Of a DNA stretch of 40,818 nucleotides, positions 1 to 8,426 are shown in pieces (position 1 is the first letter of the stretch; the number at the start of each line of letters is the position of its first letter). The notes under the pieces were generated by a model. That model did not search any database, was not told the DNA's origin, and saw only the letters and a program-made list of their open reading frames with translations. This DNA comes from Nitrosomonadales bacterium (lineage in GTDB: Bacteria > Pseudomonadota > Gammaproteobacteria > Burkholderiales > Gallionellaceae). Where the stretch lies: positions 1 to 40,818 of the forward strand of contig JANYJE010000027.1 in assembly GCA_025408405.1 (NCBI GenBank), in the 5' to 3' direction. A program made the position numbers and the translations under genes.

Positions 1-1172
1 TTGCCGCCGTTGCCGGAATAGGCGTTGGCCAGGAAAGAGCCGCTGCCGACCACCACGATGCGCTGTTCGCGCTCTTGCACGTTGCGTTGCAGGGCCAGTG
101 CCAGGCTGACCGGCCCGGGCATGTCACGATTCTTGTCGAACTGAGGTTTCTTGGGGGCGGCCACGGGATTGCGGCTTACCCAGCCGTGCGCGGCACCTTC
201 TACCAGCGTGCTGATCTGCCAGGGGGTGCCATCCGCCTGGCCCATGGTGTCTTCGCGGCCCAGCGCGCGCGCGTACGGGAAGGCCGTGATCAGGTTGAAG
301 TTATAGGTGACCGGATGCGGCGGGTAGCTGGCGCCCAGCGCCCAATTGGGTGGCGCGTTCATTTTTTGCGCGTCCGGGTCGATCACCACCCCTGGCGTGA
401 GCTGCACGTCGAGTTTGTCGGCGAGCCGCTCCAGGCCATGCAGCGGCTCGGCATCCAGCAGCCACAGCAGGTTGCCGCCGCCATCCACGTAGCGCAGCAG
501 CTTGTCCACTTCGCCGGGCAAGAGGTTGATCTGCGGGTGGGTGATGACCAGCACGCTGGCATTGCCCGGCACTTCCTGGGCAACGGCCAGGTTCAGGCTG
601 GCAATGTGGAAGCCGTTCTGCTGCAGTTTCTTGCCGAATTCGCCGAGATCAAAGTTGGCCGGACCATCGAGCTTGCGTTCGCCATGGCCGTCCACATACA
701 TGAGCAGCTGGTTTTTGCTGTGTGCCAGGCGCAGCAAGGCGCTGGTGAGAGATTGTTCATTCAGCACGGTGAGGTGCTCGCTGCGTCCGCCAAATTCCAC
801 CACCATCTCGCCGTTGGCACGCACGGCAGCGCGGCGCATGGCTTCCGGTTCTTTCACGGGATCGACGAAGGTGAGCGTGATGTCGGGTTTGTAGCGCTGG
901 TACAGGCCGATGAATTCGCGTATCAGGCGGCGCATATCACCCAGCTCGGCATCCTGGCTAGTGACATACTCGGTAATGTTTATCGTGCCCTGCATCTGTT
1001 GCAAGGTGTCCACGCTGCTGGCCTGCAGGCTGTTGCTGGCGTTCTGGGTCAGATCCCAGTGTGCCGGGAAGCGTGCCGCGAGCTGGTAGAGCGCTACGCC
1101 CGCCGCCAGCAGCAGCAGGGCGTAGGCGGCGTTTTGCAGCTGCAGTTTGTAGGAGAGGAAGGTTTTTTTCAT
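1..1172 (-). CDS. GldG-family ABC transporter auxiliary protein (partial, C-terminus outside window)
   Basis: The reading frame stays open from an ATG at 1172 to the left edge, giving about 390 residues with no stop, so the C-terminus is missing. It begins MKKTFLSYKLQLQNAA and has one membrane segment near residues 15-32 (AAYALLLLAAGVALYQLA). A long extracytoplasmic region follows with VDGHGERKLDGPANF and LLWLLDAEPLHGLE, typical of the GldG/ABC_transp_aux (DUF4350-like) family that accompanies ABC-2 exporters. The start overlaps the stop of the permease gene as TAATG, so translation is probably coupled. Family knowledge says GldG partners GldA and GldF in Bacteroidetes gliding, but homologues are common in non-gliding proteobacteria where the substrate is unknown. 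A role as accessory subunit of the exporter encoded just upstream is inferred from the operon. Confidence 0.8.
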   Translation of the reverse strand, partial: MKKTFLSYKLQLQNAAYALLLLAAGVALYQLAARFPAHWDLTQNASNSLQASSVDTLQQMQGTINITEYVTSQDAELGDMRRLIREFIGLYQRYKPDITLTFVDPVKEPEAMRRAAVRANGEMVVEFGGRSEHLTVLNEQSLTSALLRLAHSKNQLLMYVDGHGERKLDGPANFDLGEFGKKLQQNGFHIASLNLAVAQEVPGNASVLVITHPQINLLPGEVDKLLRYVDGGGNLLWLLDAEPLHGLERLADKLDVQLTPGVVIDPDAQKMNAPPNWALGASYPPHPVTYNFNLITAFPYARALGREDTMGQADGTPWQISTLVEGAAHGWVSRNPVAAPKKPQFDKNRDMPGPVSLALALQRNVQEREQRIVVVGSGSFLANAYSGNGG

Positions 1173-1915
1173 TAGCCGTAAGTGCGATTGTTATGCAGGC
1201 GGCGTATTGCCAGCAGCAGGAAGGCTGCGCTGAACAGCGCGAAATAGAGGATGTCCGCGCTGCGCAGCAGCCCCTCGTTGAAGTTCTGGAAATGGCTGTA
1301 GGGGGTGATTGCGCGCCACGCCATATCGCTGTCTGCGGCGCCCATGTCTGCCAGCCACAGCCCGAACAGCACGGCCAGGGTAGCGGCCGCCGCCACGATG
1401 GGTTGCGTGGTGAGCGAGGAAAAATACAGGCCAAGGGCAGTGTAGCTGGCGGTCAGCAGCAGCAAGCCGAGCGCGTTACTGAACAACAGCCCCGCGTCCA
1501 GGTGCGTGCCAAGTGTCAGTGCCAGCGGCATGAGCACGCACGAGGCGATGATCAGCAGCAGGAACAGGAACAGTCCGAGAAATTTGCCCAGTACGATCTG
1601 CCAGCTGCGTACGGGGGCTGCCATCAGCATCACCAGAGTCTGGTTGCGGCGCTCTTCGGCGATCAGGCGCATGGTGAAAATGGGCGCCAGCATCATCAAA
1701 ATCAGCGCTGCCGTGCCAGCCAGCGGGGCGGCTACAGATTGCGTGGCGCCGGGTGCATTGGCGAGCTGGGCGAGCTGAACCTGCACCTGCAGGAAGGCAT
1801 CCAGGCGCGCCAGAAAAAACCAGGCCAGGATAAATTGCAGCGCACCCAGCAACAGCCAGGTGGAAGGCATGGCGAACAGGCTGCGGAATTCCTTGTGGGC
1901 GATGGTGAGGATCAT
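1172..1915 (-). CDS. ABC-2 type transporter permease (GldF-like)
   Basis: This 247-residue protein starts MILTIAHKEFRSLFAMPSTW, the usual N-terminus of ABC-2 permeases in which a cytoplasmic amphipathic stretch precedes the first membrane span. Hydrophobic segments are visible around residues 20-37, 65-85 (AAPLAGTAALILMMLAPIFT), 108-135 (LGKFLGLFLFLLLIIASCVL), 145-165, 172-190 and 222-238, so about six spans. The motif MRLIAEERRNQTLVMLMAAPV is the coupling region characteristic of the family. The start overlaps the upstream ATPase gene by four bases (ATGA) and the stop overlaps the GldG-like gene by one base, making a tight three-gene operon. The family exports varied substrates, and none can be assigned here. 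Confidence 0.85.
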   Translation of the reverse strand: MILTIAHKEFRSLFAMPSTWLLLGALQFILAWFFLARLDAFLQVQVQLAQLANAPGATQSVAAPLAGTAALILMMLAPIFTMRLIAEERRNQTLVMLMAAPVRSWQIVLGKFLGLFLFLLLIIASCVLMPLALTLGTHLDAGLLFSNALGLLLLTASYTALGLYFSSLTTQPIVAAAATLAVLFGLWLADMGAADSDMAWRAITPYSHFQNFNEGLLRSADILYFALFSAAFLLLAIRRLHNNRTYG

Positions 1916-2847
1916 GCGGCTGTCTCGTTTTGGGTGAGTTGCACGAATGCATCTTCCAGATTGCCCTGCAACGGGGTGAGTTGCTGCGCCTGCCAGCCGC
2001 CTTCTGCAGCGGCTGCAAGCAGGGCGGCAGCACTATTGGTATCGCTGGTGTGCAAAATTTTAAAGCGCGTGTCGGAGAGTGCCTCGACGCTCTCTACCCC
2101 GTCCACTGCCTTGAGTTCGGCCAGTGCCGGAGGCGCCAGCAGGGTCACCACGAAACCTGTGTGGTGGCCGAAGCGCTGCATGCGCACGCTGGTATCGCCG
2201 TAGATCAGCTGGCCGTGCTGCATGATTTCAACGCGGTCGCAGATGTTTTCGACCTCGCTCAGCAGATGGGTGGAGAGAATCACGCTGTGTGCGTTGCCGA
2301 GTTCGCGTATCAGCGCGCGGATGTCGCGGATCTGTGTGGGATCGAGCCCGACGGTGGGCTCGTCCAGTATGATCACATCGGGGTTGTGGATGATGGCCTG
2401 GGCGATGCCCACGCGTTGCTGGTAGCCCTTGGACAGGGTGCCGATGATCTTGCCTCCGGCGTCCTCCAGGCCGCAGCGGCGCTTGGTCTCGGCCAGTGCT
2501 CCAGCAATGGCCGAGCGCGCTACGCGGTGCAATTTGGCGGCAAAAACGAGGTAGTCATCCACACGCATATCGCGGTACAGCGGCGGTGTTTCCGGCAGGT
2601 AGCCAATACAGGCTTTGGCGTGGGTCGGCTGTTTTGCGAGGTCGTAGCCGCAAATTTCAATTGCGCCGGAATTCGGCATCAGCGTGCCGGTCAGCAGTTG
2701 CATGGTGGTGCTTTTGCCGGCGCCGTTGTGACCGAGCAGACCCAGCACTTCACCGCGCCTGAGTTGCAAAGAAACGCCGCGGATAACTTCGCGCCTGCCA
2801 TGACGGCGGGTCAGGTTGCGTGCAGACAGGGTGATGGCTTGGGACAT
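1912..2847 (-). CDS. ABC transporter ATP-binding protein (GldA-like)
   Basis: The 311-residue ATPase has a complete nucleotide-binding domain: Walker A LLGHNGAGKSTT (about residues 37-48), signature LSKGYQQRVGIAQA, Walker B VIILDEPTVGLDP and switch histidine in STHLL. A C-terminal extension of roughly 80 residues follows, as in drug- and Gld-type exporter ATPases. It is the first gene of a three-gene operon with the permease and the GldG-like protein, and would energise their transport at the inner membrane. The ATG at 2847 lacks a strong ribosome binding site. The signature has SKGYQQ rather than SGGQ, which is usual in this subfamily. The transported substrate cannot be read from the sequence. 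Confidence 0.88.
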   Translation of the reverse strand: MSQAITLSARNLTRRHGRREVIRGVSLQLRRGEVLGLLGHNGAGKSTTMQLLTGTLMPNSGAIEICGYDLAKQPTHAKACIGYLPETPPLYRDMRVDDYLVFAAKLHRVARSAIAGALAETKRRCGLEDAGGKIIGTLSKGYQQRVGIAQAIIHNPDVIILDEPTVGLDPTQIRDIRALIRELGNAHSVILSTHLLSEVENICDRVEIMQHGQLIYGDTSVRMQRFGHHTGFVVTLLAPPALAELKAVDGVESVEALSDTRFKILHTSDTNSAAALLAAAAEGGWQAQQLTPLQGNLEDAFVQLTQNETAA

Positions 2848-3118
2848 GCGTTATGAGAGTGGTTGTGGGTAACGGTGAATATAACCTAATATGGGCGTCT
2901 GTAAAAACTATAAGGCACCTCTAAAAATCCAACTTTCGTCGCAATACGGTGTTGTCCACAAAAAATTATCGCTTACATGTTATCTATAAATAAATACGCT
3001 GCTCAAATTTTTTGTTCGCGCCTTGTCTTGCCTGGAAACTTGAATTTTAGAGGCGTCTTGAACAGCCGTTTGCAATTTGATCGCGGCACATAATGCCACC
3101 ACACCATTACATACACAA

Positions 3119-4867
3119 ATGATGAACACAAAATTTGGCATGCCTGTTTTACCCATGTTCCTGGTTTTACCGATGCTGCTGGCAGCCTGTGCCCATGCGC
3201 CGCAGTCAGCCTTCGAGCCGAATGCCATGCCGGAAGCCGTGTCCGAACAGGCTGTGGAAGGCACGCTGGTGTTGCCGCAGCTGGAGCTGAACGAGCAGAT
3301 GTTGTACGAGTTCCTGCTGGCTGACATTGCGGCACAGCGCGGCAGGCCGGATATGGCTGCGCAGGTTTACCTGGAGCTGGCCAAGTCCACACGCGACCCG
3401 CGCGTGGCGCGGCGCGCGGCACAGCTGGCCTACGAATCGCACCAGATGAAGAAGGCGCTGGAAGCCTTCCAGCTGTGGCAAGAGGTGGAGCCGACTTCCC
3501 AGCTGGCAAAACAGATGCTGGCCACCTTGCTGGTGAGCGGTGGCAGGCTGGAAGAGGCGCAGCCGCAGGTGGCCGCGCTGCTGGCGGCAGACCCGGAAAA
3601 TGCCGGGCGCGCGCTGATGCAGCTCTACCCCCTGTTTGCACGCCATGCCGACAAGGCCGCCACGTATCGCAGTTTGCGCGAGCAGGCGCAACCCTATCTG
3701 AAGATGGCGGAAACGCACTGGGTGTTGGCACAGGCGGCCGATGCGGCGGGTGAACATGCTGTGGCAATGAACGAGGCGCAGCAAACGCGCACTATGCGCC
3801 CGGAGTGGGATCTGGCCGCACTGCTTGAAGCGCAGTTGATGCTGCACGACGCACCGCAACAGGCGCTGGCAGTGCTGAAAAAATACCTGGCGTCTTATCC
3901 GGAGGCCAATGAAGTGCGCCTGTTTTATGCGCGCGCCTTGCTGGAACAGAAGCAGTATGCGGAGGCGCGTGCGGAATTCCAGCGTTTGCAGAAGCTGCAT
4001 CCAGACAATGCCGAGCTGGCCTTTGCCATTGCGCTGCTGTCTCTGCAGATGGGCGAGCTGGACCGTGCCGAGCAGGAGTTGCAGCAGGCCCTCAGTGCCG
4101 GCAAGCAAGATAACGGCACGGTGTATTACTATCTGGCACAGCTGAACGAGGCAAAGAAAAATGATGAAGCTGCCATGCAGCAATACGCCCAGGTCAAGGA
4201 AGGGGAATATGTCTACCCGTCACGCCTGCGCATGGCTTATCTGCTGAACAAGGCGGGCAAGCTGCAAGAGGCGCTCAAGGTGTTGCAGCAGACGGACACA
4301 ACGAATAACCAGCAGCGAGCGCAACTGGCCTTGATCGAGGCGCAGATGTTGCGTGATGCAAAACAATATGATGCCGCCGCCCGCGTGCTGGCCAGGGGGC
4401 TGGAAAAACTGCCGGGTAATGCGGACTTGCTGTACGAGGCGGCCATGGTGGCTGACAAGCAGGGCAAGACGGAAATTTTTGAAAAGTTTATTCGCAAGCT
4501 GATCAAGATTGCGCCGGAGAATGCGCACGCCTACAACGCCCTGGGTTATAGCCTGCTGGAACGCAACGAGCGCCTGACGGAAGCGATGCAGCTGGTGGAG
4601 AAGGCGTATCAGCTGGCCCCGGACGATGCTGCCATTATGGACAGCATGGGCTGGGGATATTACCGCCTGGGCGATCTGTCCAAGAGCCTTGAATTCATGC
4701 GCCGCGCTTACTCTGCCTATCCTGACCCGGAGGTGGCCGCTCATCTGGGCGAAGTGCTGTGGCAGACAGGTGCACAGGACGAGGCCAGAAAAATCTGGCA
4801 GGAAAGCCTGAAACAACATTCCGATAACGCAGTGCTGCGCGCAGTGATGAAGAGGTTTATGCCCTGA
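3119..4867 (+). CDS. Tetratricopeptide-repeat lipoprotein preceding lolB
   Basis: From the ATG at 3119 (a second ATG follows at 3122) the product is about 582 residues. It opens with a lipoprotein signal peptide, a hydrophobic run PVLPMFLVLPMLLAACA whose lipobox LAAC puts the acylated cysteine about 23 residues in. The rest is helical tetratricopeptide repeats, for example YLELAKSTRDPRVARRAAQL and the final group YNALGYSLLERNERLTEAMQ and DSMGWGYYRLGDLSKSLEFM. A TTG at 3077 would lengthen it by 14 residues ahead of the signal peptide and is unlikely. The stop overlaps the lolB start (TGATG), so the two are coupled. Position and anchor suggest an envelope scaffold at the outer membrane, but the specific role is unknown. 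The 271 bases upstream are AT-rich around 2950-3000 and probably hold the promoter of this block, although I could not settle on one -35/-10 pair. Confidence 0.85.
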   Translation: MMNTKFGMPVLPMFLVLPMLLAACAHAPQSAFEPNAMPEAVSEQAVEGTLVLPQLELNEQMLYEFLLADIAAQRGRPDMAAQVYLELAKSTRDPRVARRAAQLAYESHQMKKALEAFQLWQEVEPTSQLAKQMLATLLVSGGRLEEAQPQVAALLAADPENAGRALMQLYPLFARHADKAATYRSLREQAQPYLKMAETHWVLAQAADAAGEHAVAMNEAQQTRTMRPEWDLAALLEAQLMLHDAPQQALAVLKKYLASYPEANEVRLFYARALLEQKQYAEARAEFQRLQKLHPDNAELAFAIALLSLQMGELDRAEQELQQALSAGKQDNGTVYYYLAQLNEAKKNDEAAMQQYAQVKEGEYVYPSRLRMAYLLNKAGKLQEALKVLQQTDTTNNQQRAQLALIEAQMLRDAKQYDAAARVLARGLEKLPGNADLLYEAAMVADKQGKTEIFEKFIRKLIKIAPENAHAYNALGYSLLERNERLTEAMQLVEKAYQLAPDDAAIMDSMGWGYYRLGDLSKSLEFMRRAYSAYPDPEVAAHLGEVLWQTGAQDEARKIWQESLKQHSDNAVLRAVMKRFMP

Positions 4868-5439
4868 TGTTGCGTTACTCCGGAGTATTGCTGGTGCTGG
4901 CGCTGGCGCTGCTGAACGGTTGTGCCAGCACACCCGTGGAAACGCTGCAGACGCGCCCCGAGCAGGCCGGGCAGGCGCCGTTTGCATTCAACGGGCGCGT
5001 GGCCACCAGGCATGATGGAGAAAATTCCTCGGCCGGAGTGCGCTGGGCCCATCACGGCGCCGAAGATGAAATTCTGCTGCTGGCTCCGCTCGGGCAGACC
5101 GTGGTGCGCATCAAAGGTGATGCGCAAGGTGTGGTGCTGGAAACCTCTGGCAAGTATTACGCTGCCAAGGATGCAGAGACGCTGACCGAGCAGGTGCTGG
5201 GCTGGCATCTGCCCATGTCAGGCTTGCGTTACTGGGTGCTGGCGCTGCCTGCGGTTGGTAGCGAGGCCGAGATCGAGCGCGGGGCGCATGGGCAGCTGAA
5301 AGTGCTGCGCCAGGATGGATGGGAAATCCGCTACCAGCGCTATGCGACGGAAGCACCTGATAGCTTGCCGTTACGCTTGAGCTTGCAGCGCGACGGCATG
5401 GAAATCAAATTGTTTATTGATGAGTGGGAGGCGCAATAA
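4867..5439 (+). CDS. lolB: Outer membrane lipoprotein LolB
   Basis: The 190-residue product has an N-terminal lipoprotein signal (LLVLALALLNGCAS, lipobox LNGC, cysteine at about residue 19). A short beta-rich domain follows with FAFNGRVATRHDGENSSAGV, WAHHGAEDEILLLAPLGQTV and LGWHLPMSGLRYWVLALP, the last being the most recognisable LolB stretch. LolB accepts lipoproteins from the periplasmic carrier LolA and inserts them into the inner leaflet of the outer membrane. The length matches the family. The start codon overlaps the TPR gene stop. In related genomes lolB is usually followed directly by ispE, whereas here a histidine kinase gene and two short spacers separate them. Confidence 0.9.
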   Translation: MLRYSGVLLVLALALLNGCASTPVETLQTRPEQAGQAPFAFNGRVATRHDGENSSAGVRWAHHGAEDEILLLAPLGQTVVRIKGDAQGVVLETSGKYYAAKDAETLTEQVLGWHLPMSGLRYWVLALPAVGSEAEIERGAHGQLKVLRQDGWEIRYQRYATEAPDSLPLRLSLQRDGMEIKLFIDEWEAQ

Positions 5440-5570
5440 ACAGCCTGAGTTTTGCGGGTTCCAGGCGCTGGAATGGAACGCAGGCGGGGCGCCCCCGCGG
5501 CGGGTTCATCCTCATTTTCGTGGCCAACGTAAAGTTTCAATTTGAATTTGACCTGCCCCAAAGCTGAGCC

Positions 5571-7271
5571 GTGAAAAAGATCCGATATAAATATATCCTG
5601 GTTGCTGTATTGCTGATTTCATTGTGGAATATATCGGCCTGGTTTATTGCAAAAGATTATTACATTGATCGAGTACAGGAGGTTGTCAAGCAAAGAACCG
5701 AGCTGACGCGATATCGTTCTGCCGACCTGGCAGACAGCATCAAAAGAAACCTGAATTACCTGTACGGCATTCCTGATGTGTTCGCCCAGTTATTACGCGT
5801 GCAAAAGGCGGTCTCTCGTTTGGGTAATAACAAACACGCCTCTTCCTTGCCGCTGGATTCCAGGAAGAGGCGCTGGACGCAAGACACGGAGTTAAATGAT
5901 CTTAGCCGATACCTGGCGCTTGCCAAAGCCAGCCTTAATGTCGACATTATCTATTTGATCAATGCGGGAGGTGACTGTATTGCGGCCAGCAACTGGGATA
6001 CTCCGGGAAGCACGATCGGTACAAATTTTGTCGATCGCGATTTCTATCAAAAAAATAAAAATGGACAGCGCGGGATGCAATATGCAGTTGGCAAGACCAC
6101 CAATATTCCCGGCCTCTATTTTTCAACCCCCGTTATCATCGATGGCCGTTTCATGGGGGCGGTAGTTGCCAAGACCGATGTGCCTAACCTGTCTTTCCTG
6201 ATCAAAGAGCTGGACGCTTTTGTCACCGATGAAAACGGCGTCATTGTGCTTGCCCGTGACAAGAACCTGGAAATGCTCTCGCTGCCAGATGCAACCGTTG
6301 CCAGCATGTCTGGGCCAAAAAGCTTTGCACGCTACAGAAGAAGCGACTTCCCCGTCCTGCAAATGCAGCCTTGGGGCGACAAGGAGTTTCCTTCATTGAT
6401 GCGCGTTCAAAACGAGTATAGCCCGCATGTCATTATATCAAGCAGCATCCCTGAATATGGCCTGCAGGCTTATGTGGGTGACGAGATTGATGAAATCCGC
6501 ACTTTAAATCAGGATGCATCATGGTTCGCATTCCTGCTCGGAATGTCTGGCAGCGTCCTGATTATGATAGCCGCAGGTGCGGTGCTTTATTGGAATTCAA
6601 TCAAGACTGCGGAGGTCGCTCTGGGTCGAGCCAACATGGCGGAGCGCAGGATTATCAGCATCAGTGAAGATACGCAACAGCGGATAGGCCGGGAATTACA
6701 TGACGACCTGGGGCAATTGCTGACTGGCATTGCATTCATGTCGGAAGTGTTTTTTAAAAGGTTGAAAGAGCAGGGCCACGCCGAGGCGCAAGAAGTATCA
6801 AAAATCACCTCCTTGGTGAATGAGGCGGTCTCTAAAACACGTAACCTGGCTCAGGGTTTGTTTCCAGTGGAATTGAAAGAGGCCGGGCTTCCTGCAATGC
6901 TCAATAATCTCGCAAAAAATGCGGGGGAGATGTATTCCATAGAGTGCGAATTCATATGTGAAAACGAGTGCAAGATCGACGACTCACTCGCGGTTATTAA
7001 TTTATTCCGCATTGCCCAGGAAGCGATCAATAATGCCGTCAGACATAGCGGTGCCTCGAAAATTACCCTGAAACTGCTCTCGGAACCCACTGTGGTGACG
7101 CTTGAAATCGCCGACAACGGTTCCGGCATCGGTGATTTGACGAAGCTGGATGCCACAGGAGGGATTGGAATGCGTTCCATGCAATACCGTGCCTCGCTGC
7201 TTGGTGGCGTATTGCACATCACGACTTTACCCGGCGGGGGCACAAGCGTGGCAGTAAATTTTCCCGTCTAG
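5571..7271 (+). CDS. Cache-type sensor histidine kinase, NarX/DegS class, orphan
   Basis: This 566-residue sensor kinase begins at a GTG (5571). It has a membrane span at residues 8-27, a large periplasmic region of about 285 residues that looks like a double Cache sensor (NAGGDCIAASNWDTPGSTIG, DRDFYQKNKNGQRG, YFSTPVIIDGRFMGAVVAK), and a second span at about 318-341. The transmitter follows: a HisKA_3 box ELHDDLGQLLTG with phospho-acceptor His377, then a HATPase with N-box IAQEAINNAVRHS, G1 DNGSGIG and G2 GGIGMRSMQYRAS. Kinases of this class normally pair with LuxR/NarL-type response regulators, but none lies nearby, so the partner is elsewhere. The coding sequence looks AT-richer than lolB or ispE on either side, which with its position suggests a later insertion. 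The ligand is unknown. Confidence 0.9.
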   Translation: MKKIRYKYILVAVLLISLWNISAWFIAKDYYIDRVQEVVKQRTELTRYRSADLADSIKRNLNYLYGIPDVFAQLLRVQKAVSRLGNNKHASSLPLDSRKRRWTQDTELNDLSRYLALAKASLNVDIIYLINAGGDCIAASNWDTPGSTIGTNFVDRDFYQKNKNGQRGMQYAVGKTTNIPGLYFSTPVIIDGRFMGAVVAKTDVPNLSFLIKELDAFVTDENGVIVLARDKNLEMLSLPDATVASMSGPKSFARYRRSDFPVLQMQPWGDKEFPSLMRVQNEYSPHVIISSSIPEYGLQAYVGDEIDEIRTLNQDASWFAFLLGMSGSVLIMIAAGAVLYWNSIKTAEVALGRANMAERRIISISEDTQQRIGRELHDDLGQLLTGIAFMSEVFFKRLKEQGHAEAQEVSKITSLVNEAVSKTRNLAQGLFPVELKEAGLPAMLNNLAKNAGEMYSIECEFICENECKIDDSLAVINLFRIAQEAINNAVRHSGASKITLKLLSEPTVVTLEIADNGSGIGDLTKLDATGGIGMRSMQYRASLLGGVLHITTLPGGGTSVAVNFPV

Positions 7272-7332
7272 TGCCGCGCCATGCCTAATTTTCGGGTAGA
7301 TTCATGAATAAATGTAATCAAAAAAATTTCGT

Positions 7333-8196
7333 ATGCACCCCACAACCTTAACCTGCCAGGCCCCGGCCAAGCTCAATCTGTTCCTGCACGTCGTCGGTCG
7401 CCGCGCCGATGGCTATCATCTGCTGCAGACGCTGTTCCGTTTCATCGACCTGAACGACACCCTGCATTTCACCCGTCGTGAAGATGGCGTGGTGCGGCGC
7501 GTGAATGCGCTGGAGAATGTGCCCGAGGAGCAGGACCTGTGCGTGCGTGCGGCGCGACTGCTGCAACAGGAGTGCGGTTGTACTCTGGGGGTGGACATCC
7601 TGCTTACGAAGCGCATTCCCATGGGGGGCGGGCTGGGGGGCGGCAGTTCGGATGCGGCGACCACGCTTTTGGCGCTGAACCGGCTGTGGAATCTGGGGGT
7701 GTCGCGGCAGCGCCTGATGCAACTGGGGCTGACGCTGGGGGCGGATGTGCCGGTGTTCGTGTTCGGCGAGAATGCCTTTGCCGAAGGGGTGGGCGAGCGC
7801 TTGCAGGCCTTTGCCCTGCCGGAGGCGTGGTACGTGGTGCTGTTTCCGCCGGTGCATGTGCCAACAGCAAAGATTTTTACGCATGCGGAATTGACACGGG
7901 ATACGAATTCCATCACAATTCGCGCCCTTCCGATTGGGCAGAGCCTTTCCGGCATCGCCTGGTTAGGTAACGATTTGCAGCCAGTGGTGTGCAAGATGTA
8001 CCCGGAAGTGGCGCAATACCTGGCTAGTCTGGGGAATTTTGCGCCGGCAATGATGACCGGTTCCGGTGCTTGCGTATTTGCTGAGTTTCCCAGCGAGATA
8101 GAAGCAAAACAGGTTCTGGCACAGTTGCCGCAAGGCATGCGCGGAGTCGTCGCGCAAGGTCTGCAACACCACCCATTACGGGACCTTGCAGCATAG
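7333..8196 (+). CDS. ispE: 4-diphosphocytidyl-2-C-methyl-D-erythritol kinase
   Basis: IspE is the GHMP-family kinase of the methylerythritol phosphate route to isoprenoids. It phosphorylates the 2-hydroxyl of CDP-methylerythritol. The 287-residue protein shows the N-terminal signature PAKLNLFLHVVGRRADGYH with its lysine, the glycine-rich ATP loop PMGGGLGGGSSDAATTLLAL with the catalytic aspartate, and the C-terminal motif MMTGSGACVFAEF. Length agrees with the family. The gene sits immediately upstream of tRNA-Gln and prs, the usual betaproteobacterial arrangement. No convincing ribosome binding site is seen before the ATG at 7333. Confidence 0.95.
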   Translation: MHPTTLTCQAPAKLNLFLHVVGRRADGYHLLQTLFRFIDLNDTLHFTRREDGVVRRVNALENVPEEQDLCVRAARLLQQECGCTLGVDILLTKRIPMGGGLGGGSSDAATTLLALNRLWNLGVSRQRLMQLGLTLGADVPVFVFGENAFAEGVGERLQAFALPEAWYVVLFPPVHVPTAKIFTHAELTRDTNSITIRALPIGQSLSGIAWLGNDLQPVVCKMYPEVAQYLASLGNFAPAMMTGSGACVFAEFPSEIEAKQVLAQLPQGMRGVVAQGLQHHPLRDLAA

Positions 8197-8197
8197 T

Positions 8198-8226
8198 TTG
8201 GGCTGTGCAGGTTTGGGCCGTATAGA
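8198..8226 (+). promoter_or_regulatory. Putative sigma-70 promoter for tRNA-Gln
   Basis: TTGGGC at 8198-8203 and TATAGA at 8221-8226 are separated by 17 bases, the preferred spacing, and the -10 box ends seven bases before the first base of the tRNA. The -35 box is only a partial match. The call rests on spacing and placement. Confidence 0.45.
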
Positions 8227-8232
8227 GTTTTT

Positions 8233-8307
8233 TGGGGAGTCGCCAAGTGGTAAGGCACCGGATTTTGATTCCGGCATTCGTAGGTTCGATCCCTACCTCC
8301 CCAGCCA
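8233..8307 (+). tRNA. tRNA-Gln (anticodon TTG)
   Basis: A 75-base tRNA folds cleanly. The acceptor stem is TGGGGAG (8233-8239) paired with CTCCCCA (8297-8303). The anticodon stem CCGGA/TCCGG encloses the loop TTTTGAT with anticodon TTG, reading CAA glutamine codons. The T arm is GTAGG/CCTAC with loop TTCGATC. The discriminator base and CCA end (GCCA, 8304-8307) are encoded in the DNA. Position between ispE and prs is conserved in Betaproteobacteria. Confidence 0.97.
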
Positions 8308-8315
8308 GTTTGTAG

Positions 8316-8354
8316 CGTAGTCCGGTTTGAAACGTAGTCCGGTTTGAAACGTAG
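8316..8354. repeat. 17-bp tandem repeat downstream of tRNA-Gln
   Basis: The unit CGTAGTCCGGTTTGAAA occurs twice head to tail (8316-8332 and 8333-8349), followed by the first five bases of a third copy. The inner 13 bases TCCGGTTTGAAAC recur at 38621-38633, just upstream of the MFS transporter gene. It lies in the spacer between the tRNA and prs. No integrase is nearby, so it does not look like an integration scar. Confidence 0.8.
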
Positions 8355-8426
8355 TAAGGGGTTCTTCGCCCTTTTGTAATTCAGGTTCATCCAATTAATC
8401 CGCCCGTTTAACCCGAGGGGTCGCAC

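Noticed and set aside
75-1175. Long plus-strand open frame opposite the GldG-like gene
   Set aside because: It is an antisense shadow: composition is rich in Gln, His, Ala and Arg, with no recognisable motif, while the minus strand encodes a clear GldG-like protein.
8233-8354. tRNA-Gln with downstream direct repeats as a genomic-island attachment site
   Set aside because: The repeats do not copy the tRNA 3' end, no integrase follows, and the next genes (prs, rplY, pth) are core genes in their normal order.
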